NCBI GenBank assembly: GCA_937942435.1
Contig: CALDEM010000007.1
Span: 1-64,000 of the forward strand
Length of the DNA: 64,000 nt
From: an uncultured Saprospiraceae bacterium
Lineage (GTDB): Bacteria > Bacteroidota > Bacteroidia > Chitinophagales > Saprospiraceae
Direction: 5' to 3'
Shown: piece by piece, positions 16,029-25,374 of the stretch
Layout of the letters: each line of letters begins with the position of its first letter
Numbering within the stretch: position 1 is the first letter of the stretch
Made by a program: the position numbers and the translations under genes
Notes under the pieces: model-generated
Told to the model about the DNA's origin: nothing
Seen by the model: only the letters and a program-made list of their open reading frames with translations
Database searches by the model: none

Positions 16029-16036
16029 TACATTTG
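16029..16036 (+). promoter_or_regulatory. -7 box of the metal regulator operon, likely leaderless start
   Basis: TACATTTG matches TAnnTTTG exactly and ends only 4 bases before the ATG at 16041. Transcription should therefore begin at or next to the start codon, giving a leaderless or nearly leaderless message. Confidence 0.6.
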
Positions 16037-16040
16037 TGAC

Positions 16041-16709
16041 ATGACACGTCCACTTACGCAAACCGAAGAAAACTATCTAAAAGCGATCTACAAGGCTAAT
16101 GAGAAGACCAAAGCTGCTGTTAACACCAATACGATAGCAGCATATATGAAAACTTCAGCTGCATCCGTAACCGATATGATGAAGAAGCTAGCACAGAAAG
16201 ATCTTGTCATATATGAGCGCTATAAAGGAGCTCGCCTTAGTCCGACTGGTAGCAAAACCGCGACATCTGTCATAAGAAAGCATCGACTCTGGGAGACATT
16301 CTTAGTACAGAAGCTAGGTTTTTCTTGGGAAGAAGTTCATGAGATCGCTGAGGAGCTAGAACATATCAACTCCGACAAGTTGATCACTAAGCTGGATGAG
16401 TACTTGGGTTTCCCCAAATACGATCCGCACGGAGATCCCATCCCAAGTGCTGATGGTAAGTTCATGCTACGAGAGCAGATGATACTTTCTCAGCTGGATG
16501 TTGACGAGTCAGGGATCCTTGTCGGTGTAAAAAATCACGAGACATCGTTTTTGAGTCATCTCAATAATCTCAATATCGCTCTTGGCACTTCGATCTTGAT
16601 CAAAGAAAGATCAGGCTTTGACAAATCACTTAAAGTGTCTGTATCGAAAGGTGCTGAAGTTGTACTAACAGATATGGTAGCAAAAAACCTTTTGATCCGC
16701 AAATCTTAA
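16041..16709 (+). CDS. mntR: DtxR/MntR family metal-dependent repressor
   Basis: The 222-residue protein has an N-terminal winged helix (LTQTEENYLKAIYKAN, then AASVTDMMKKLAQKDLVIYERYKGARLS). A dimerisation domain follows with metal ligands (RKHRLWETF, EELEHINSDKL, HGDPIPSADG), and then a C-terminal SH3-like domain (about 150-222). It senses Mn(II) or Fe(II). It is followed by a metal-binding protein gene 3 bases later and preceded by a palindromic operator. Manganese versus iron cannot be decided from sequence alone, so the symbol is provisional. Confidence 0.88.
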   Translation: MTRPLTQTEENYLKAIYKANEKTKAAVNTNTIAAYMKTSAASVTDMMKKLAQKDLVIYERYKGARLSPTGSKTATSVIRKHRLWETFLVQKLGFSWEEVHEIAEELEHINSDKLITKLDEYLGFPKYDPHGDPIPSADGKFMLREQMILSQLDVDESGILVGVKNHETSFLSHLNNLNIALGTSILIKERSGFDKSLKVSVSKGAEVVLTDMVAKNLLIRKS

Positions 16710-16712
16710 AAA

Positions 16713-17699
16713 ATGATAAAGTACTTAACTATAGCCTTCGTCTTGATTCTAAATGTTTCTCTTGCACAAGAGAAATTAAACATAGTTGCATCTGCATCTA
16801 TGATATCTGACATGGCTGAACAAATCATAGGTCCTCTTCATGATGTTGAGATGATCGTAGCAATCGGTGGAGATCCACACCTACACGAACCTACCCCATC
16901 CAATGCTCGCATGGTAGCAGGTGCAGATCTCGTGCTCATCAATGGTTTGACATTTGAAGGGTGGATCACCGAGCTAATTGAAAACTCAGGCACCTCTGCC
17001 AAGGTCCTTACAGTAACACAAGGTATACAACCGTTGACCAGTCAGACTTATAAAAACTCAGCTGACCCTCATGCCTGGATGGATGTCAGTAATGCAACAA
17101 TCTATGCAGACAACATCGCGCAAGCAATGATCCAACTGGACCCTAAAAATACCGCGACGTACGAAAAACGGTTAGCTAATTATAAAGCAGAGTTGGTAGC
17201 TCTTGACAAGGAGATAGAAGCGACGATACAATCTATACCTCAACAACAAAGGATTCTAATTACATCTCACGATGCTTTTCAATATTATGGAAAGAGATAT
17301 GGTATCAGACTAGAGGCGATCATGGGTATCTCTACCGAAGCACAAGCGCAAACAGCTGATATCAAAAGAGTCAATAAAGTCATCAGAGAACAAGGAGTAC
17401 CTGCCATCTTTATAGAGAGCACCATCAATCCTAAGATGATGCAACAGCTGGCACAAGACAACAAAATATCAATCGGTGGTAAACTTTATGCCGATTCTCT
17501 TGGTGACAAAGACAGCCCCGCCAGCACATATGTCGATATGTTAAGATATAATACCCAGACTATAGCAGCTGCTTTAAAACAAACCGCTGAGATAGATGAC
17601 TCGGCACATAAAAACACTACAAATTATAGTTTCATAATCGGACTTGGGGTAGTCTTACTTCTTGGTCTTGGATTGGCTATCTACTTATCTAATCGATAG
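16713..17699 (+). CDS. Metal ABC transporter substrate-binding protein (ZnuA/MntA type)
   Basis: The 328-residue protein has a signal peptide (about 1-18) and the cluster A-I metal-binding fold. Likely ligands are His in GGDPHLHEPTP, His in DPHAWMD, and the region of TSHDAFQYYGKRYG, with a Glu or Asp late in the protein. No long His-rich loop is present, which favours Mn or Fe over Zn. It ends in an extra hydrophobic helix (about residues 307-325), so it is probably tethered to the membrane rather than free or lipidated. Confidence 0.88.
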   Translation: MIKYLTIAFVLILNVSLAQEKLNIVASASMISDMAEQIIGPLHDVEMIVAIGGDPHLHEPTPSNARMVAGADLVLINGLTFEGWITELIENSGTSAKVLTVTQGIQPLTSQTYKNSADPHAWMDVSNATIYADNIAQAMIQLDPKNTATYEKRLANYKAELVALDKEIEATIQSIPQQQRILITSHDAFQYYGKRYGIRLEAIMGISTEAQAQTADIKRVNKVIREQGVPAIFIESTINPKMMQQLAQDNKISIGGKLYADSLGDKDSPASTYVDMLRYNTQTIAAALKQTAEIDDSAHKNTTNYSFIIGLGVVLLLGLGLAIYLSNR

Positions 17700-17701
17700 A
17701 T

Positions 17702-18460
17702 ATGAACGAACTGATTATTGACATAAAAGGTCTCTCGGTATCATATGACCGAAAGCGTGTGCTTTCTAATATTTTTCTAAAAATAGAGAGTGGTTACACT
17801 TATGGTTTGATCGGACCCAATGGAGCTGGCAAATCTACTCTATTCAAATCTATATTAGGATTAATAGAGCCAAACTCTGGAGATATCAAAATCAAGAATC
17901 AAGAAATATCTGAAATGCTTAAAAGCATAGCCTATGTCCCTCAGAAAGATGATGTAGACTGGGATTTTCCAGCCACAGTCCGAGACGTAGTTACCATGGG
18001 AAGGTATCCACATAAAAAGTTACTACAACGATTAGATAAAAACGATAAGCGTATCACAGACGAAGCCCTTGAGCAACTGGGCATCTCCGATCTTGCAGAA
18101 AGACAGATTGGAACACTCTCAGGAGGACAGCAGCAAAGGGTTTTTATTGCCAGGTCTATCTGCCAAGAAGCAGAGATCTTTTTGATGGATGAACCCTTTG
18201 TAGGTGTTGATATGACTACAGAGCATAAGATTGTAGAGATTATGAAAGACCTAGCCACTCAAGGCAAAACAATTATGGTTGTCCATCATGACTTGTCAAC
18301 AGCTGATGATTACTTTGACAAAGTCATCTTGCTAAACCAAAGACTGCTTGCCTATGGTGATACAACTGAAGTCTTTACAAGAGAGAACATCGCCCGCACC
18401 TATGCACCTCAGATGAAGATACTTCAAGACATTGGGCTAATAGACGAACGCAATAGATAG
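17702..18460 (+). CDS. Metal ABC transporter ATP-binding protein
   Basis: The 252-residue ATPase has Walker A GPNGAGKST (near 40), signature LSGGQQQRVFIARSI, Walker B FLMDEPF and the switch His in VVHHDLS. The AYVPQKDDVDWDFPATVRDVV stretch is typical of Mn/Zn/Fe transporter ATPases (MntB/ZnuC). It begins 2 bases after the binding protein. A permease gene would be expected next, but the following gene is an unrelated glycosyltransferase on the other strand. Confidence 0.92.
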   Translation: MNELIIDIKGLSVSYDRKRVLSNIFLKIESGYTYGLIGPNGAGKSTLFKSILGLIEPNSGDIKIKNQEISEMLKSIAYVPQKDDVDWDFPATVRDVVTMGRYPHKKLLQRLDKNDKRITDEALEQLGISDLAERQIGTLSGGQQQRVFIARSICQEAEIFLMDEPFVGVDMTTEHKIVEIMKDLATQGKTIMVVHHDLSTADDYFDKVILLNQRLLAYGDTTEVFTRENIARTYAPQMKILQDIGLIDERNR

Positions 18461-18466
18461 TAGCAA

Positions 18467-19594
18467 TCACTTAACCGTCCTCCCCTTCCATTTATAATTA
18501 TTCAGAAAGACTCCACAAAAGCCGATCACTACAACATAGAGCATATGTACAATTGAAAAGATCGGTGACAGGATCAATGGATAGCGTTCTTTGAAAAAAG
18601 GAGAGCACAAGCTCAACAGGACGACATCACCCATCCACTTAGCCGATAACATAAGTAGAAAAGGTCTTAGATAGAGCGTACTCCATGCAACACTTCCGAT
18701 CCCAAATATTACAATCAAGAAATGAAAAATAAAAAAGCCTCCCATCAACAACTTCAATCCTAAAAACGAATATCTTTTTGTCTTGGTCGCCCATCTCAGT
18801 CTTTGATCAAAGAGATTTTTTATCCCAACCTCAGCTTCCGTTTTGACTATAGATTGTACAGACTTATTATAACCAATTGTATGACCCTGTTGATGAGCCC
18901 AGTTAATTAAAAATATATCATCACCTGAAGCCATATCCTTATCCATTACTTGACTATACTTTTGATATATTTTTTTTGTGTACACCATATTAGCAGCATT
19001 GGCGCTTTGCCAATAATTAGACCTTATGCCTGCATAGGTAACGACCATTGTTCCGATATTCTCAAAGGTCTGCCATCTTGATAAAAAACTACGATCTCCT
19101 TTTATAAAAATCGGTCCAGTGATAATCTCTTGATCTTTCAAAGCATCAGACATATCAGATATCCAAGTAAAGGGACATATACAATCTCCATCTGTCTGGA
19201 GAATCGTATCATACTGTGACTCTTGGATGGCATAGTATTGCCCAGCTTTTTTATACGACTTTTTAAAAGCATTGAGATTATAATCTTGTAATCTTAGGAC
19301 ACGTAAGTTCTCAATCTTTAAAGATTGAGCAATAGCAACGGTCTGATCATCAGAATGGTCATCCATTAGGATGATTTCATAGGCCTTTTTGTCATAGTTA
19401 TTGTCTGCAATAGACCGAAGACAGGCTCCGATGCTTTGCTCTTCGTTACGGGCAATTACAACTATACTTATTTTTTTAGTTTCACTTTTAACATGATCCA
19501 TCTCGGACTGCCTTCTCCATTGGATAGTGGCACCGCATATGACGATCAGATAAAGACCAGAGAATAAAGCTGCAATGGTAAGAATTGATAACAA
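18467..19594 (-). CDS. Family 2 glycosyltransferase, membrane-bound
   Basis: The 375-residue protein has an N-terminal membrane helix. A GT2 catalytic domain has VIARNEEQSIGACLRSI, the nucleotide-binding MDDHSDDQT and the DxD-like TDGDC. A QRLRWATK motif near 270 corresponds to the QxxRW acceptor motif of processive or polymer-type enzymes. Three to four C-terminal helices follow. The sugar and acceptor are unknown. It lies 15 bases downstream of a small membrane protein gene and may be co-transcribed with it. Confidence 0.88.
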   Translation of the reverse strand: MLSILTIAALFSGLYLIVICGATIQWRRQSEMDHVKSETKKISIVVIARNEEQSIGACLRSIADNNYDKKAYEIILMDDHSDDQTVAIAQSLKIENLRVLRLQDYNLNAFKKSYKKAGQYYAIQESQYDTILQTDGDCICPFTWISDMSDALKDQEIITGPIFIKGDRSFLSRWQTFENIGTMVVTYAGIRSNYWQSANAANMVYTKKIYQKYSQVMDKDMASGDDIFLINWAHQQGHTIGYNKSVQSIVKTEAEVGIKNLFDQRLRWATKTKRYSFLGLKLLMGGFFIFHFLIVIFGIGSVAWSTLYLRPFLLMLSAKWMGDVVLLSLCSPFFKERYPLILSPIFSIVHMLYVVVIGFCGVFLNNYKWKGRTVK

Positions 19595-19609
19595 CTATAA
19601 ATTCTATAG

Positions 19610-20044
19610 TTAGAAAACGTCGTTGTAATTATTATCCACCTTCTTCTCATATTCTTTGATCTCAGAGAGGTCAAGGAAGTCTTCTTGCACTTCTTCGTAA
19701 GGGGTAAAAGCAGTGTCTTTCATAGGATTGGTCAAGCCTCTTGTTGCAAGTGCTCTCAACAACAAAAAAATAGATACAACTGGAAAACCCACTATCGAAA
19801 ACAGAATGGCGACGATACCAAAAATAGGATTGCGTTTTAGAGAACCAATCAACCACTTACCATAACCAAGGACCACCTTATAGTTAATCACGAGAGCTGC
19901 GATAAATACCACTGGAGCGACAAAAGACAACAGCTTAAGCACACTCTTGGCCACCCAAAAAAGCAACACGACTACAAATGCAAAACCTACCAATAGTACT
20001 ATCGGATTGACTTTACTAAAACCGAACATTTTATTAGTTGACAT
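19610..20044 (-). CDS. Small membrane protein of unknown function
   Basis: The 144-residue protein has two or three hydrophobic segments (about 14-52 as a pair, then 74-93) and an acidic, soluble C-terminus (EEVQEDFLDLSEIKEYEKK). No known family is recognised. It lies immediately upstream of the GT2 gene on the same strand. Confidence 0.65.
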   Translation of the reverse strand: MSTNKMFGFSKVNPIVLLVGFAFVVVLLFWVAKSVLKLLSFVAPVVFIAALVINYKVVLGYGKWLIGSLKRNPIFGIVAILFSIVGFPVVSIFLLLRALATRGLTNPMKDTAFTPYEEVQEDFLDLSEIKEYEKKVDNNYNDVF

Positions 20045-20135
20045 GATCGTCTTCTTTTATAAGCTCAATGTAATAACTCGGATTTACTCCTTTCCTCAAT
20101 TTAGATAAATATCTTGAGATTTTGGATGAACATCT

Positions 20136-21905
20136 TTATGCCATAGTTTCTTCAGTGGCAAACTGCATGTCATAAAGTTCGCGATATTTGCCTTCAGGCG
20201 CTTCCATCAATGACTGATGATTGCCAAACTCTATGATCCGTCCTTTCTCCAAAACCATTATATAGTCTGCGTTTTTAATGGTTGATAGTCTATGTGCTAT
20301 AATGATTGATGTCCTTTTTGATATCAGTTTTTCTATGGCATATTGGATAACCTCTTCAGTCTCTGTATCAATGGACGATGTTGCCTCATCTAAAATCAGT
20401 ATATCTGGATCTACCACTAAAGCCCTTACAAAAGATATCAGTTGTCGCTGCCCCATAGAAAGGTTAGCGCCTCTTTCCATGATCTCATAATCATATCCAT
20501 TAGGTAGTGCGTCTATATATCGGTCTGCACCGATCGACTTTGCTGCCTGCTCCACAACCTCGCGACTGATAGTAGTATCTTTTAGTGTGATGTTATCATA
20601 CACTGAACCTTGGAACAAAAAAACATCTTGAAGCACAACTGCCATCTTACTTCTAAGCTCATGAAGCTTGATCGTCTTCAAGTCCATATCATCTATCAAT
20701 ACTTCACCTCCTTCTATCTCATAAAAGCGAGCTAAGACATTGATGATAGTCGTCTTTCCAGATCCTGTGCTTCCGACGATAGCCAATGTCTTCTTGGCAT
20801 CGAGTAGAAAGCTTACGTCTTTAAGTATTCTATTTTCACCATCATATGAAAAGTCGACATTCTTAAATTCTACTTTTCCAGATAGCTTTTCTATTTTATT
20901 ATAGCCATTGTCTTTTATAATCTCTTGTCGATCCAATTCTAAAAAGACTCGATCTCCTGCGACCATGCCCATTTGTAGGGTATTGAACTTATCTGCAAGC
21001 ATGCGCACCGGGCTAAACAATAGGTTGATATACCACGGGAAGGCTATCAATGCACCCAAGGACACTTGATCTTCAATCACATAAGTTGCACCTAAGTAAA
21101 CCAAGATGGCTAATGCCAAATAGTTGATCATCTCAACAACTGGAAAGAAGATAGCATAGTAAGTTATCGCATCCAGATTGGCTTGTGTATACTTTCTATT
21201 GATCTTTTTAAACTTACGCATCTCCTGCTCTTCTGCGTTAAAGATCTGGATAATGTTCATCCCTGTGATTCGCTCTTGGAGGAAGGCATTCATATTAGAG
21301 AGCTCTCCTCTTACTTTTTCAAAGGCAATCTTGACCTTCTCTTTAAAGATATAAGCGGCTATAATGAGTAAAGGAAATACAGATAGCACCAATAGCGTCA
21401 GCTTCCAACTTGTGAAAAACATAATCCCTATCACTGCAAAAATACCCAACAAATCAGCCGACATCGTGATGAGGCCTTGTGTGAAAACAGTGTTGATTGT
21501 CTCAACATCATTGATCGTCCTAGTCGTAACTCGACCGATAGGCGTCTGATCAAAATATCTAAGCCGTAATGATGTGATGTGATTGAAGACATTCTTCCTA
21601 AGATCTCTTATGACGTACTGACCCAATAAAGAAGAATAGTAAATCATCATATACCTTAAAGACACAGCCAACACAACTACAATGAAGAAGACAACAGCCA
21701 TCTTATATAACCCAGGAATATCATTGAAGAGGATATAGTCGTCGACCATAACCGATATGATAAATGGTCGAAGCATAGATATCGGAGCCAGACTAACTGC
21801 TAAGACAATTGTCATAGCGAATAACTTCTTATAAGGTGCAGCAAGGCTTACGATCCTTGCCAACAATCCAAAATCAAACTTTTTCTTCTTTTTCTGCTCT
21901 GTCAT
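20136..21905 (-). CDS. ABC exporter, fused membrane and ATPase domains (MsbA/MDR type)
   Basis: The protein has six helices in an exporter-type membrane domain (about 20-310) and one ATPase domain. The ATPase has Walker A STGSGKTT (near 375), signature LSMGQRQ, Walker B LILDEATSSID and switch His in IIAHRLS. It should work as a homodimer or with a partner half-transporter; the substrate may be a lipid or drug. The ATG at 21905 (MTEQKKKKKFDFG) is chosen as start; the frame also extends four codons further to a TTG at 21917. Confidence 0.92.
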   Translation of the reverse strand: MTEQKKKKKFDFGLLARIVSLAAPYKKLFAMTIVLAVSLAPISMLRPFIISVMVDDYILFNDIPGLYKMAVVFFIVVVLAVSLRYMMIYYSSLLGQYVIRDLRKNVFNHITSLRLRYFDQTPIGRVTTRTINDVETINTVFTQGLITMSADLLGIFAVIGIMFFTSWKLTLLVLSVFPLLIIAAYIFKEKVKIAFEKVRGELSNMNAFLQERITGMNIIQIFNAEEQEMRKFKKINRKYTQANLDAITYYAIFFPVVEMINYLALAILVYLGATYVIEDQVSLGALIAFPWYINLLFSPVRMLADKFNTLQMGMVAGDRVFLELDRQEIIKDNGYNKIEKLSGKVEFKNVDFSYDGENRILKDVSFLLDAKKTLAIVGSTGSGKTTIINVLARFYEIEGGEVLIDDMDLKTIKLHELRSKMAVVLQDVFLFQGSVYDNITLKDTTISREVVEQAAKSIGADRYIDALPNGYDYEIMERGANLSMGQRQLISFVRALVVDPDILILDEATSSIDTETEEVIQYAIEKLISKRTSIIIAHRLSTIKNADYIMVLEKGRIIEFGNHQSLMEAPEGKYRELYDMQFATEETMA

Positions 21906-21983
21906 GTAGGTGACCAAAGATAAGTGAAGTCTCGATGACTAGCTGTTATAAGTTCAGTACTTCTTTTTGCCTATCTACAATTG

Positions 21984-22511
21984 TCAACCTGCTATAAACT
22001 TTAACAATTGTGAGTCAAAAGCACTCTTCATGTCAAGATTCATAATGCCTTTCTCCGCATCAAAATTTTCATAAAATTTAGGAAGAGAGAATGAGGCCAA
22101 AACACGTCCTCCCATAAATCCAAACCTACTTGAAGCTTGATCAAGTACAGTCGCTCCGCCTCTTGCTCCAGGAGAAGTTGACATCAAGAAAAATGGTTTG
22201 CCTTCCCAAGTATCGCCTTCTATGCGTGACATCCAATCCATGACATTTTTAAAAGCAACACTATAGCCTCCATTGTGCTCAGCAAAAGAAATTATGATTC
22301 TATCAGCTCTCTTAACCGCTGCTTTAAAATCATGAGCAAGTTGAGGGATGCCATCCGTTTTTTCCCTATCGATACTGTATATGGGCATCTCAAAATCATT
22401 AAGGTCCACGATAGTTATCTCAGCATCATCTATCTGACGTGCAGCATATGTGGCTAATTGTTTGTTAATAGATGTGGTACTATTGCTGGCTCCAAAGGCA
22501 AGTATTTTCAT
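21984..22511 (-). CDS. NAD(P)H-dependent FMN reductase family protein
   Basis: The 175-residue flavodoxin-like protein starts MKILAFGASNSTTSINKQLATYAA, where the GxSxxxxxN segment is the FMN phosphate loop. EHNGGYSVAFKNVMDW and STSPGARGG are the typical flavin-contact segments. The frame is open for 47 codons further upstream, but the ATG at 22511 gives the family's normal N-terminus. It is divergent from the MobA-like gene, 34 bases away. Confidence 0.88.
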   Translation of the reverse strand: MKILAFGASNSTTSINKQLATYAARQIDDAEITIVDLNDFEMPIYSIDREKTDGIPQLAHDFKAAVKRADRIIISFAEHNGGYSVAFKNVMDWMSRIEGDTWEGKPFFLMSTSPGARGGATVLDQASSRFGFMGGRVLASFSLPKFYENFDAEKGIMNLDMKSAFDSQLLKFIAG

Positions 22512-22545
22512 GAAAATGCATGTTATAATAATAGATAACTTCGTG

Positions 22546-23169
22546 ATGATGAATAAGTTTAGCGTAAGCGCCATCTTATGTGCAGCTGGTACCTCAACGA
22601 GGATGGGTAATAAAAACAAGTTGCTTTTGCCCTTTAATGGCAAGTCTATCATCTCTCATTGTTTGTCTCAATTATTGGTTGCAGATATAGATAAACTTAT
22701 CGTAGTATTAGGACACCAATTTGATGAACTCGAGGAAGAAATACTTCTTTTTTCTGATCACATAACAATTGTCAAAAACGAGGATTTTAGGTCTGGACAT
22801 ACTTCAAGTATTAAGCGCGGCGTACAAGCAATGCACGAAGGCCATACATCTTTTTTAATAGGTCTGGCTGATATGCCTCTGATCACAACACTTCATTATA
22901 ATCAGATCATCAATCACTTTAAGAAGCATCTATCTAAGGATTCAAAAGCCATAGCTCGACCTAAGTTTCAAGAGACTCCGGGGCACCCAGTTATCTTATC
23001 AAGCTACCATAAAGAAGAGATATTAGGATGCGAGGATCGAGAGGGTTGTCGCAGTGTTATTAGGAGCAACTCAGACCATCTATATGTCATGAAGACAGAG
23101 GAAAAGTGTTATATCCAAGACACAGACACGCCAGAATCATATAAATCACTGGTTGAGAGTAATTTGTAG
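22546..23169 (+). CDS. MobA/MocA-like nucleotidyltransferase
   Basis: The 207-residue protein (or one residue shorter from the adjacent ATG) has the NTP-transferase signature LCAAGTSTRMGNKNKLLLPFNGKS at its start. A metal-binding D lies in GLADMPLI near residue 105, and PGHPVILSS is near 148. This pattern fits molybdenum-cofactor cytidylyl/guanylyltransferases (MocA/MobA). No other molybdenum cofactor genes are in the window, so another sugar- or alcohol-phosphate substrate is possible. Upstream in-frame codons (from 22450) overlap the divergent reductase and look like spurious extension. Confidence 0.85.
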   Translation: MMNKFSVSAILCAAGTSTRMGNKNKLLLPFNGKSIISHCLSQLLVADIDKLIVVLGHQFDELEEEILLFSDHITIVKNEDFRSGHTSSIKRGVQAMHEGHTSFLIGLADMPLITTLHYNQIINHFKKHLSKDSKAIARPKFQETPGHPVILSSYHKEEILGCEDREGCRSVIRSNSDHLYVMKTEEKCYIQDTDTPESYKSLVESNL

Positions 23170-23220
23170 CCCTTTTGGATATACCTTATTAAAGAGAAAA
23201 CGTTTACTCTTGTAAGCGAT

Positions 23221-23628
23221 ATGAAAAGAAACCATTCCATTATAGTTATTGCGCTCATAATAATACTTGAAGCATGCAATGCAGATGTAGTTACTCCTTC
23301 TGTCGGATGTGACAGTTTTGAGACTAAGTATATATCAGACGATCCCAATGTAGCTACGGTAAAGGACATTATAGACCAGACTTGTGCATATAGTGGTTGT
23401 CATGATGGAGCAGGAGGTATAGGACCTGGCGACTATAACAAATTTAGTAGGATTGTCCAGGACATAGAAAATGGATCATTCGCTGCTAGAGTCATCACGC
23501 AAAGAGACAATCCTTCGCTTGGCATGCCGCCAGATAAATCTGTTTACCCTCAGTCCCTACAAGATTCTTTGAGCCAGATACAATTAGAAATTATAACTTG
23601 CTGGTTACAAGACGGATTTCCAGAATAG
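23221..23628 (+). CDS. Small lipoprotein with a CX4CH heme-c-like motif
   Basis: The 135-residue protein has a lipoprotein signal (IIILEAC, Cys18). A short domain contains CAYSGCHDG (a C-x4-C-H arrangement near residues 57-63), MPPDKSVYP near 100 and CWLQDGFPE at the end. Standard c-type hemes use CxxCH, but related Bacteroidota proteins show the same CAxSGCH pattern with a later MPP that could give the axial Met. Electron transfer is plausible but unproven; a disulfide-stabilised domain is the alternative. Confidence 0.7.
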   Translation: MKRNHSIIVIALIIILEACNADVVTPSVGCDSFETKYISDDPNVATVKDIIDQTCAYSGCHDGAGGIGPGDYNKFSRIVQDIENGSFAARVITQRDNPSLGMPPDKSVYPQSLQDSLSQIQLEIITCWLQDGFPE

Positions 23629-23638
23629 AAGATAAAAC

Positions 23639-24355
23639 ATGAGCGTAGAAGACAAAGTAGTACTGATCACGGGTGGTACTAAAGGTATAGGGTTGGGTAT
23701 AGCTGAAAGCGTAGTAAAAGCTGGCGGAAAAGTAGTCATCACTGGTCGACAACAAGACACTACAGCACATATAGCTGAACGGTTAAACGATGCCCATGGA
23801 GATTGTGCTATCGGAGTAGCTGCCGATGTAAGAAAACTTGAAGACCAAAAGATAGCTGTGAAGGCTGCCATCAGCAAGTGGGGCAAGTTAGATGTCGCTA
23901 TTGCAAATGCAGGCGTAGGACACTTCGCATCGATAGAAGACTTAACTCCTCAACAATGGACCGAAGTCATGGATATCAATATGACGGGACCATTCTATAC
24001 CATTAAAGCAGCTCTCGAAGAACTAAAAAGAAGCAGAGGATATTACATAACTATAGCGAGTCTGGCAGGTACTAACTTCTTTGCTAATGGATCAGCTTAT
24101 AATGCGAGTAAGTTTGGATTGGTAGGATTTACACAAGCTGTCATGCTCGATCTAAGAAAACATGGCATCAAAGTGTCTACTGTTATGCCTGGATCAGTGG
24201 CCACATACTTTAATGGTCACATACCTTCTGTGGAAGATGCATGGAAGATACAACCAGAAGATATCGGTCAGATCGTTATTGATCTGCTCAATATGAATCC
24301 TCGTACACTACCCAGTAAAATAGAAGTTAGACCAAGTAACCCCGGCGGCAAATAA
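23639..24355 (+). CDS. Short-chain dehydrogenase/reductase (SDR)
   Basis: The 238-residue classical SDR has cofactor motif TGGTKGIGLG (residues 11-20), NAG in IANAGVG, catalytic Ser in IASLAG and YNASK (Tyr/Lys). An Arg in VITGRQQD after beta2 suggests NADP(H) preference. The substrate is unknown; distant 3-oxoacyl-ACP reductase-like enzymes share this layout. Confidence 0.92.
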   Translation: MSVEDKVVLITGGTKGIGLGIAESVVKAGGKVVITGRQQDTTAHIAERLNDAHGDCAIGVAADVRKLEDQKIAVKAAISKWGKLDVAIANAGVGHFASIEDLTPQQWTEVMDINMTGPFYTIKAALEELKRSRGYYITIASLAGTNFFANGSAYNASKFGLVGFTQAVMLDLRKHGIKVSTVMPGSVATYFNGHIPSVEDAWKIQPEDIGQIVIDLLNMNPRTLPSKIEVRPSNPGGK

Positions 24356-24373
24356 GAGTCACCAGGTGGTCAT

Positions 24374-25315
24374 CTAAAATGGAAGTTTGTCTAAGCTTAC
24401 ATTACCACCGGTGATGATGAGGCCTACTTTTTTATCTGCAAACTTCTCTGGTTTTGTCATGACTACGGCAAGAGAAGTAGCACTCGAAGGTTCGATGATA
24501 ATCTTCATACGCTCCCAGACCAGTCTCATGGCTTCCACTATCTTTTCTTCTGATACAAGAACGATCTCATCAATCATCGACTTGATGATCGGAAAGTTCT
24601 TATCTCCTAATTGAGTTCTTAATCCATCCGCTATGGTATCAGGCTTGACCGAAGGTTGGATCTCGCCAGTCTGCAGAGATCTGTAGGCGTCGTCTGCATT
24701 GGCAGGTTCTGCACCTACTACTTTAGTAGAAGGTGCATGATATGCACATGCTAAGCAAGCACCCGCTCCTACTCCGCCCCCGCCTATAGGCGCGATGACA
24801 AAGTCCAGTCCTGATACCTGATCGATCAGCTCAAGAGTCATAGTGCCTTGCCCCAATATCACTTGGGTATCATTAGAAGGATGTACCGCTGTTGCTCCTG
24901 TATCTGCAATTACTTTTTTTAATGTGGACTCTCGATCTGCTAAGGTAGGAGGGCAAAGGATGACGTGACCTCCATAATCTCTAACTGCAGCGATTTTAAC
25001 TTTAGGAGCATTCTCGGGCATAACGATGTAAGCATGTATATCCAGACTTCGTGCGGCAAGCGAAAGCGCTTGCGCAAAGTTGCCAGAAGAATGAGTAGCA
25101 ACGCCTTTGGCCTTTTGATCCTCCGATAATTGTAAAACGGCATTGGTCGCACCTCTGATTTTGTACGCTCCTCCTTTCTGAAAGTTGTCGCACTTAAAGT
25201 AAAGACTGCTACCACAGATATCATCTATCATTGTGGATGTCATCACTGGTGTGCGATGTATGAGCGGCTTCACTCTGATCATTGCCTCATCTAAGGCGGC
25301 TTGAGTAGGTATCAT
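24374..25315 (-). CDS. Threonine/serine dehydratase, PLP-dependent (serine-racemase-like)
   Basis: The 313-residue fold-type II PLP enzyme has the Schiff-base Lys in GGAYKIRGATNAV near residue 50, a SSGNFAQALS phosphate/substrate loop and the glycine-rich GGGGVGAG loop near 180. It lacks the C-terminal ACT domain, so it is the short catabolic threonine ammonia-lyase or serine racemase type. Which reaction dominates cannot be told from sequence. Confidence 0.9.
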   Translation of the reverse strand: MIPTQAALDEAMIRVKPLIHRTPVMTSTMIDDICGSSLYFKCDNFQKGGAYKIRGATNAVLQLSEDQKAKGVATHSSGNFAQALSLAARSLDIHAYIVMPENAPKVKIAAVRDYGGHVILCPPTLADRESTLKKVIADTGATAVHPSNDTQVILGQGTMTLELIDQVSGLDFVIAPIGGGGVGAGACLACAYHAPSTKVVGAEPANADDAYRSLQTGEIQPSVKPDTIADGLRTQLGDKNFPIIKSMIDEIVLVSEEKIVEAMRLVWERMKIIIEPSSATSLAVVMTKPEKFADKKVGLIITGGNVSLDKLPF

Positions 25316-25374
25316 ATTTACGAAAGTAAGGTCGTCTTAAAAGTAATAGAAAAAGATGGCTATACGTCATCCCA

